This document shows positions 51,797 to 56,895 of a DNA stretch of 56,895 nucleotides, in pieces. The position numbers and the translations under genes were made by a program. The stretch is taken from the NCBI GenBank assembly GCA_964399625.1, contig CAYNSB010000022.1, forward strand, positions 1 to 56,895, written 5' to 3'. The notes below the pieces were generated by a model. That model had not been told where the DNA came from and did no database searches. It worked only from the letters and a program-made list of their open reading frames with translations. Position 1 is the stretch's first letter; each line of letters begins with the position of its first letter. Source of the DNA: CAYNSB01 sp964399625 (lineage in GTDB: Bacteria > Planctomycetota > Phycisphaerae > Phycisphaerales > UBA1924).

Positions 51797-53307
51797 CGCG
51801 CACCCCCGCTCGATGGCGATACGGCATTCGAGGCCGGTGCGGTCTTGAGGGCCGCCGTTCCAGTGGCCGGCCCGCCCTTGGGATCGGAGGGGCGTTCCTT
51901 GGGAGCGGGGAGGATCGTTGCCGGGCGGGCGTACGTCTTGGGGGCGTGGCATCCCGGAGCGCAGCTGCCACCCTGCTCGCTCGCCTTGAAGTTGATCTCC
52001 AGCATCCAGCTCGAGTTGCCGAAGGGCACCGACTCACGCACGTGCGCCTCGCGCTGCGAGGCGTGGACCTCGTGGCAGGCCCTGCACGTGCGCCCCTTCT
52101 CCTGGTTCACGTGGAGCGCGTGCAGGTTGCGCTGCCCGTCGCGGAACTGCGTCACGCCCTGCCCGTTCGCCTTGAGCACGAGGTCCGATGTGTGGCACTG
52201 GAAGCACAGGTCGTACAGGTCCAGGGAGAACGGCGCATAGAACGTGGACGGATACGCCGCGGGCAACAGGCGGAAGTTCTTGCTCGCGTGCGGATCGTGG
52301 CAGACGGTGCAATGCCCGTCGCGGATCGGCCCGTGCTTCTGGGGGCTGCTCGAGAGCAGCTTGCCCATGTTCGCCAGCATGGTTCCGTCGGTCGCCTTGA
52401 TCGGCTTGTCGTGGCACTTCAGGCACGAACCGGGCTCGCCCGTGCGCTGCAGCGAGGTCAGCCGCGAAGCGTGCGGCTCATGGCACGACGTGCAGCCGCC
52501 CTCGTCGGTCATCGCTCGGTGCACCACGCCGGCACCGCTCGTGAATCTCTGGAACTGCTCTTTGTGGCAGTTCAGGCAGAGCTGCGGCGTCGCGCTCGAG
52601 AGCTGGAACTTGTGGTCCGAGGCGTGCGGGTCGTGGCAACTGACGCAGCCCTGCTCGAGCGCTTTGTGCACGTGGACGCCCTCGCCGCCCTTTCCTGTGT
52701 CCGCGTGGCACGTCACGCACAGGTCGTTGGCGCCCGCGATCAGGAGCTTCGGGTTGTCCGAGCCGTGCCACTTGTGGCACGTCGCGCAGGCGCCCACCGC
52801 AACCGGGCCGTGGACGAACTTCTTGTCCGCGATGCCCTTGCTGTGGCACTTGGTGCACAGGTCGCGGTTCAGGTCCGCGACGAGCTGGGCCTTGCGCTCG
52901 GACCCGTGCGCGTCGTGGCATTCCAGGCACTTGCCGCCGCGCACCGGCGCGTGCGCGACGCGCTCGGCCGGGAGCTGGTGGCACTTGAGGCACAGCTCCT
53001 CCTTGGGCACGGGGTAGGAGAACTTGTGGTCCTTGGGCTCGCCGATCGAGACGTGGCACGCCGTGCAGTCCGCCGCCGTCGGGTTGTGCAGCACGGTGTG
53101 CTGGACGATGGGTTGATGGCACTCGGCCGTGGCGCAGCTCTTGGCCGGTGCCTGGTCGGCCGGGCGCTTGGGTGCGGACGCGATCTGCGCAAAGGTCGGG
53201 GAGCCCCACATCGCAAGGAACGCGCCCGCGATGGCGAGCGCTCTGTGGTGGTGGGCGGGTGCGCGCGGCTCTCCCATCTTTGTCGTGATAAGCACGCGGC
53301 GTGCCAT
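51793..53307 (-). CDS. Large c-type cytochrome with 13 CxxCH, one CX4CH and one CX3CH motif
   Basis: A 504-aa exported cytochrome whose signal peptide follows a long basic leader (LAIAGAFLAMWGSPTFAQ). Haem sites in order: CATAECH (four residues between cysteines), CTACH, CLKCH, CLECH, CTKCH, CATCH, CVTCH, CVSCH, CLNCH, CTSCH, CLKCH, CTVCH, CFQCH, CRACH and CAPGCH (three residues). It has repeated doubled-CxxCH modules and about 15 potential haems, similar in size and haem load to HmcA (16 haems). As the first gene of the operon it is the likely hub for electron exchange between the quinone-linked complex and periplasmic carriers. The ATG at 53307 is used; a GTG at 53310 is also possible. Confidence 0.88.
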   Translation of the reverse strand: MARRVLITTKMGEPRAPAHHHRALAIAGAFLAMWGSPTFAQIASAPKRPADQAPAKSCATAECHQPIVQHTVLHNPTAADCTACHVSIGEPKDHKFSYPVPKEELCLKCHQLPAERVAHAPVRGGKCLECHDAHGSERKAQLVADLNRDLCTKCHSKGIADKKFVHGPVAVGACATCHKWHGSDNPKLLIAGANDLCVTCHADTGKGGEGVHVHKALEQGCVSCHDPHASDHKFQLSSATPQLCLNCHKEQFQRFTSGAGVVHRAMTDEGGCTSCHEPHASRLTSLQRTGEPGSCLKCHDKPIKATDGTMLANMGKLLSSSPQKHGPIRDGHCTVCHDPHASKNFRLLPAAYPSTFYAPFSLDLYDLCFQCHTSDLVLKANGQGVTQFRDGQRNLHALHVNQEKGRTCRACHEVHASQREAHVRESVPFGNSSWMLEINFKASEQGGSCAPGCHAPKTYARPATILPAPKERPSDPKGGPATGTAALKTAPASNAVSPSSGGAR

Positions 53308-53483
53308 CACGACATCCGACTCCCTTGTAGAAGAACCGTGGTCGCCTCTCACATCCGAGAATGGACCGCGACGTCAACTTCCACGTTTGAGATCGGAGGA
53401 AGGCATGGGCACGCGCAATGCCTAGGGCCGCAGAAGCCGCACACATACCAGACGGACAGGCTGCCCTGCGTATGGCCTGCGGT

Positions 53484-55109
53484 TCAGATCGTCTCGGGCT
53501 CCATTCGGATCGCCCCGCACGGACACTCCGTCGCGCACAGCCCGCAGCCCTTGCAGTAGTCGTAGTTGAACTTGAACCGCTTCCCGGCGCCGAGCTTGAT
53601 CACGGCGTTGTCCGGGCAGACACCAAAGCAGTTGTCGCACTCGAAGCAGTTGCCGCAGGACAGGCAGCGCCGCGCCTCGAAGAGCGCGTTGGACTCATCG
53701 AGCCCGCTCACGACCTCGTCGAACCCGTTGGTGCGCCGCGCGGCGTCGAGCGCCGGCTGGACGGTCGCGGGTGCGTCGGCGTAGTACCATGCGTTGAGCA
53801 GGTCGAACTTCGCAAGCTCGTGCTTGGGCGCCGGCGCATAGGTGGCGCCATGCAGGAACGCGTCGATGTAGCGCGCCGCTTTCTTCCCGTGCCCCACGGC
53901 GACAGTGACGGTCCGCTCGGCGGGCACCATGTCCCCGCCCGCGAACACGCCGGCGCGGCCCGTCATCATGTCCGAACCGACCTGCACGACGCCCTCGGTG
54001 ATCGCGAGCCCGCTCACGCGGGCAAGGAACGAGAGGTCAACGTCCTGCCCCAGCGCGAGCACGCACGAATCGGCCTCGATCGTTTCGTACTCGCCTGTGG
54101 GCTGCGGTTTGCCGTTCCCGTCGAGCCTCATCTTCTCGATCGTGAAGCGTCCTTCCTTCTCGGCCGTGATGGTCGAGAGCCACTTGAACATCACGCCCTC
54201 GTCCAGAGCTTCCTGCACTTCGAAGTCGTGCGCGGGCATCTTCTCGCGGGTTCGCCGATAGACCACGATCGTGTCGGAGGCGCCCAGGCGCTTGGCCGAT
54301 CGCGCAACGTCCATCGCGGTGTTGCCCCCGCCGTAGACGATCACCCGGCGTCCCAGGAGCGGCGTCTCGCCCGCTTCGACGCCCCGCAGCACCTGCAGCG
54401 CGTCCATGATCCGCGAGGCGTCTCCCGCGGGGATGTACGCCCGCTTGGCGAGGTGCGCGCCCACCGCGAGGAACACCGCGTCGAACGCCTCGCGTCGCAT
54501 CGTCGCGTCCAGATCGTCCACGCGCGTGTTGTAGAGGATGCGCACGCCCAGGTCCGCGATCCGGCGGACCTCCGCGTCCAGCACTTCGCGCGGCAGGCGG
54601 TACTTGGGTATGCCGAATCGCATCATGCCGCCCGGCGTGGGACCGGCCTCGTGGATCGTCACCGCGTGGCCCAGGCGTGCCAGGTGGTACGCGCACGAAA
54701 GCCCAGACGGGCCCGCGCCCACGATCAGCACGCGCTTGCCCGAGGGCGGCCTCTCCGGCTTGACGCTCCAATTGCTCTTGATCGCCAGGTCCCCCAGGAA
54801 CCGCTCCACGGCGTGGATGCCCACGGCCGAGTCGAGCTTCGCGCGATTGCACGCGCCCTCGCACGGGTGGTAGCAGACGCGCCCCATGACCGCGGGCATG
54901 GGATTGTTCTTCATGATCTCACGCCACGCGCCCTCATAATCGCCCTCCTCCGCGAGAAACAGCCATTGCTGGATGTTCTCTCCGGCGGGGCACGCGTTGT
55001 TGCACGGCGGCAGCCGATCGACATACACCGGGCGCTCGGTGCGCCATGTGCCGGTCTTGTTCGCAAGGCTCGAGCCAACATCGAGCGTGATGGCAAAGGG
55101 CTTGTTCAC
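53484..55109 (-). CDS. GltD-like FAD/NAD(P) oxidoreductase fused to a ferredoxin domain, PFOR-associated
   Basis: A 541-aa cytoplasmic flavoprotein. The N-terminal glutamate-synthase small-chain-like Fe-S segment (PPCNNACPAGENIQQW, CYHPCEGACNR) is followed by an FAD Rossmann motif VLIVGAGPSGLSCAYHLARL and an NAD(P) motif VIVYGGGNTAMDVARS. At the C-terminus is a dicluster ferredoxin with CLSCGNCFECDNCFGVCP and CKGCGLCATECP. The start GTG at 55109 overlaps the stop of the beta subunit gene, and it follows the porAB genes, so it probably moves electrons between NAD(P)H and the reduced ferredoxin/2-oxoacid oxidoreductase. The pyrimidine/glutamate chemistry of GltD itself is unlikely because no GltB is present. 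Confidence 0.85.
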   Translation of the reverse strand: MNKPFAITLDVGSSLANKTGTWRTERPVYVDRLPPCNNACPAGENIQQWLFLAEEGDYEGAWREIMKNNPMPAVMGRVCYHPCEGACNRAKLDSAVGIHAVERFLGDLAIKSNWSVKPERPPSGKRVLIVGAGPSGLSCAYHLARLGHAVTIHEAGPTPGGMMRFGIPKYRLPREVLDAEVRRIADLGVRILYNTRVDDLDATMRREAFDAVFLAVGAHLAKRAYIPAGDASRIMDALQVLRGVEAGETPLLGRRVIVYGGGNTAMDVARSAKRLGASDTIVVYRRTREKMPAHDFEVQEALDEGVMFKWLSTITAEKEGRFTIEKMRLDGNGKPQPTGEYETIEADSCVLALGQDVDLSFLARVSGLAITEGVVQVGSDMMTGRAGVFAGGDMVPAERTVTVAVGHGKKAARYIDAFLHGATYAPAPKHELAKFDLLNAWYYADAPATVQPALDAARRTNGFDEVVSGLDESNALFEARRCLSCGNCFECDNCFGVCPDNAVIKLGAGKRFKFNYDYCKGCGLCATECPCGAIRMEPETI

Positions 55110-56113
55110 GCGGGCACCTCCTCGGGCGTGAGCCCGAAGCGCTTGATGTTTCGATCCGCGATCGCCTGGATCCGGGCGATCCGCGAGCGCCCCTGCTCAC
55201 TCTTGAAGAGGTGCGCGAAGCGGCTCTGGATGATCAGGTACTCATCCACTGGCACGCGCCGTCGGATCGTTCGACGACCGGTCACTTCGCCGTACTCGGC
55301 CTCGAAGATGGGGAAGAGACCGCTCTCGACGGCGAGGCGGGCGACCCTCAGCGTGTCGCCCGTGTCGCACCCCCAGCCCAAGGGGCAGGGCACGTGAACG
55401 TGCAAGTACCGCGCGCCGTGGATGCCCATGGCCCGCTCGACCTTGTACTCGAGGTCCCGCAGGTCCGCGACGGACGCGGTGGCAACGTACGGAATTCCGT
55501 GCGCCATCGCGATGAGCGGCACGTTCTTGCCCTGCTCCATGGAGTTGCCGGGCTCTTCGCCCACGGCGGGCGTCGTCGCGGTGCGTGCGGCGACGGGCGT
55601 GGCGCTGGAGCGCTGCACGCCCGTGTTCATGTACGCCTCATTGTCGTAGCAGATGTACAGGACATCGTCGTTGCGCTCGAACATGCCCGAGAGGCACGCG
55701 AACCCGATGTCGACGGTGCCGCCGTCGCCGCCCTGAGCGATCACGCGCACGTCCGAACGTCCCTTGACCTTCATCGCGGCGGCCATGCCCGTGCCGACCG
55801 CGGAGGCGTTGGCAAAGAGCGAGTGGAGCCACGCGACGCGCCACGACGACTCGGGATAGGGCGTCGAGAAGACCTCGAGACACCCCGTCGCGTTCGCGAC
55901 GACGAGGCGACCCTTCACGGCGCTCATCGCGGCGTCGAGCGCGTAGCGTGCGCCCAGCGCCTCGCCGCAGCCCTGGCACGCGCGGTGGCCCGATGTGAGC
56001 GAGTTGTTTCGCTTCGTGTCGGACTGCACGCTCCGCACCGAGACATCGAGCAGGCGGTTGCCCACGGTGAAGGTGCCGGTTTGGTAGAACTTGACGCGTT
56101 GCGGGCCGGTCAT
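55106..56113 (-). CDS. porB: Pyruvate/2-oxoacid:ferredoxin oxidoreductase beta subunit
   Basis: A 335-aa cytoplasmic subunit binding thiamine diphosphate. TPP/metal segments GDGGTVDIGFACLSGMFERN and YICYDNEAYMNTGVQRS are clear, and HRACQGCGEALGARYAL is the N-terminal cysteine motif for a [4Fe-4S] cluster. The enzyme oxidises pyruvate (or another 2-oxoacid) and CoA to acyl-CoA, CO2 and reduced ferredoxin. It begins after AAGGAGCGCAC and lies 10 bases downstream of the alpha subunit gene; its stop overlaps the next gene. Substrate specificity cannot be decided by eye. Confidence 0.93.
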   Translation of the reverse strand: MTGPQRVKFYQTGTFTVGNRLLDVSVRSVQSDTKRNNSLTSGHRACQGCGEALGARYALDAAMSAVKGRLVVANATGCLEVFSTPYPESSWRVAWLHSLFANASAVGTGMAAAMKVKGRSDVRVIAQGGDGGTVDIGFACLSGMFERNDDVLYICYDNEAYMNTGVQRSSATPVAARTATTPAVGEEPGNSMEQGKNVPLIAMAHGIPYVATASVADLRDLEYKVERAMGIHGARYLHVHVPCPLGWGCDTGDTLRVARLAVESGLFPIFEAEYGEVTGRRTIRRRVPVDEYLIIQSRFAHLFKSEQGRSRIARIQAIADRNIKRFGLTPEEVPA

Positions 56114-56123
56114 GTGCGCTCCT

Positions 56124-56895
56124 TCAACTCATCGAGGTCGCCGCGAGCCCGAGATCGCGGAGGATCGCCTCGGCCGCCGGGCCGGACCGGCGCTCCTTCC
56201 GCTCGCGCTCGATCTGGCGGTCCACCACGGCGGTGTTGAGGTCCATGAAACTCAGCGGCGCGAGGGTGTCGCCGATCGCGGCAAGGAATGTCCTCTTGAG
56301 GCTCGCCCGCGTGATCGCACGCCCGCCCAGCCCGGCGATCACCGTGAACACCTTCGTGTCGCGCCCCGGAAGCGCCATGCGCAGGTTGTGCGAGAGATTC
56401 CCGCCGATGCCGACGGAGAGGCTCTTCTCGATGGTGATGATCCGCGACGCGCGGGCCAGGGCCTTGCCCAGCGCGGCGCTGGGGAACGGGCGGAACGAGC
56501 ACAGGCTGAGGGAGCCGATCTTCACGCCCTGAGCGCGGAGATCGTCCACCACGTCCTTGATCGTGCCATTCACCGAGCCCAGGGCGCAGACCACGGTGTC
56601 GGCGTCCTCCGTGCGGTACGTGTGGAACAGCCCGCCCGAGTCGCGGCCGAATTGTGCCGAGAACTCATGAGCGAGCCTTGGGATCAGTTCCAGCGCCTCC
56701 ATCTGTTTGGCGTGCGCGAGATACCGAACCTCCATGAACGCCTCGGGCCCGACCATCGCGCCGATGGTCACCGGGTCGTCGGGGTCCACGCTCTGGCGCG
56801 GCTCATACCTCGGCAGGAATGCGTCCACCTGCGCCTGCGTGGGCATGTCCACGCGCTCGTAGGCGTGCGTGAGGATGAAGCCGTCCATGCACACC
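56124..56895 (-). CDS. porA: Pyruvate/2-oxoacid:ferredoxin oxidoreductase alpha subunit, C-terminal part (runs off the window)
   Basis: The frame is open from the right edge of the window and encodes the last 257 residues or so of the alpha subunit, whose N-terminal half (with the pyrimidine-binding TPP domain) lies outside. The visible part has the transketolase C-terminal/domain II pattern: DADTVVCALGSVNGTIKDVV, VKIGSLSLCSFRPFPSAALG and RIITIEKSLSVGIGGNLSHN. It precedes porB by 10 bases in the same operon. Together with PorB and the GltD-like/ferredoxin protein it makes the low-potential electron source adjacent to the cytochrome complex. Confidence 0.9.
   Translation of the reverse strand, partial: VCMDGFILTHAYERVDMPTQAQVDAFLPRYEPRQSVDPDDPVTIGAMVGPEAFMEVRYLAHAKQMEALELIPRLAHEFSAQFGRDSGGLFHTYRTEDADTVVCALGSVNGTIKDVVDDLRAQGVKIGSLSLCSFRPFPSAALGKALARASRIITIEKSLSVGIGGNLSHNLRMALPGRDTKVFTVIAGLGGRAITRASLKRTFLAAIGDTLAPLSFMDLNTAVVDRQIERERKERRSGPAAEAILRDLGLAATSMS

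Noticed and set aside
53412..53427. A plus-strand sigma54-like GGGCACG...ATGC pattern
   Set aside because: The spacing fits loosely but it points into minus-strand genes with no gene downstream on the plus strand, so it is most likely chance.
1..56895. CRISPR array, rRNA, tRNA or insertion sequence
   Set aside because: No regularly spaced repeats, rRNA cores, tRNA arms or transposase genes were recognised by inspection.

Overview
The window reads as high-GC chromosomal DNA of a planctomycete, most likely class Phycisphaerae. The clues are a secreted protein ending in a GC-type dockerin-like repeat (18644-19321), a ThiD2-ThiE fusion, System II cytochrome c maturation genes and many secreted or PAS-type proteins. 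This placement is an inference from gene content; no rRNA or tRNA gene is visible.

Left end (1-7400): a defence or mobile island. A typA fragment stops abruptly at 180. It runs straight into the C-terminal fragment of an AbiEi-like antitoxin, followed by an AbiEii-like nucleotidyltransferase toxin, a small basic protein, a 1248-aa RecD-like helicase fused to a PD-(D/E)XK-like nuclease, and a compact two-gene CBASS (Cap15-type 2TM beta-barrel effector plus CD-NTase). A hairpin terminator closes this block.

Middle (7426-30330): ordinary chromosomal and accessory genes. They include a hydroxylaminobenzene-mutase-like membrane protein, a Ser/Thr kinase remnant, and an operon of two purple-acid-phosphatase-like metallophosphoesterases around a YHYH/PEBP protein. 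Next come a YhaM-like OB/HD nuclease, thiD2-thiE, zwf, the dockerin protein, a GldAFG-type ABC transporter, a PAS-GAF-REC protein, a tyrosine-decarboxylase-like enzyme, a hybrid histidine kinase and a lipoprotein.

Right half (30316-56895): a large respiratory cytochrome region. Its left part (30316-40022) holds ccmD/ccmC-like genes, hexa- and tetraheme cytochromes, and an operon of NHL lipoprotein, pentaheme lipoprotein, 674-aa outer-membrane beta-barrel, second NHL lipoprotein and a cytochrome with about 12 haems. This is the layout of a porin-cytochrome electron conduit. A SnoaL-like protein, a sigma54 activator and a partner sensor that lacks an ATPase domain follow, then resB and ccsA. 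Three good and one weaker sigma54-type (-24/-12) promoter candidates lie in front of ccmC, the conduit operon, the regulator operon and the tetraheme gene, which suggests a local sigma54 regulon.

On the minus strand, an Hmc/Qrc/Cbc-like quinone-cytochrome module (15-haem cytochrome, tetraheme cytochrome, TAT-exported four-cluster Fe-S protein, NrfD, HAO-family octahaem cytochrome) lies downstream of 2-oxoacid:ferredoxin oxidoreductase genes (porA partial, porB) and a GltD-like/ferredoxin fusion. Taken together, carbon oxidation by the oxidoreductase could feed electrons to the quinone-linked periplasmic cytochromes and then to an outer-membrane conduit and/or to nitrogen-oxide chemistry at the HAO-like protein. 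That overall pathway is inference; the individual domain calls rest on visible motifs.
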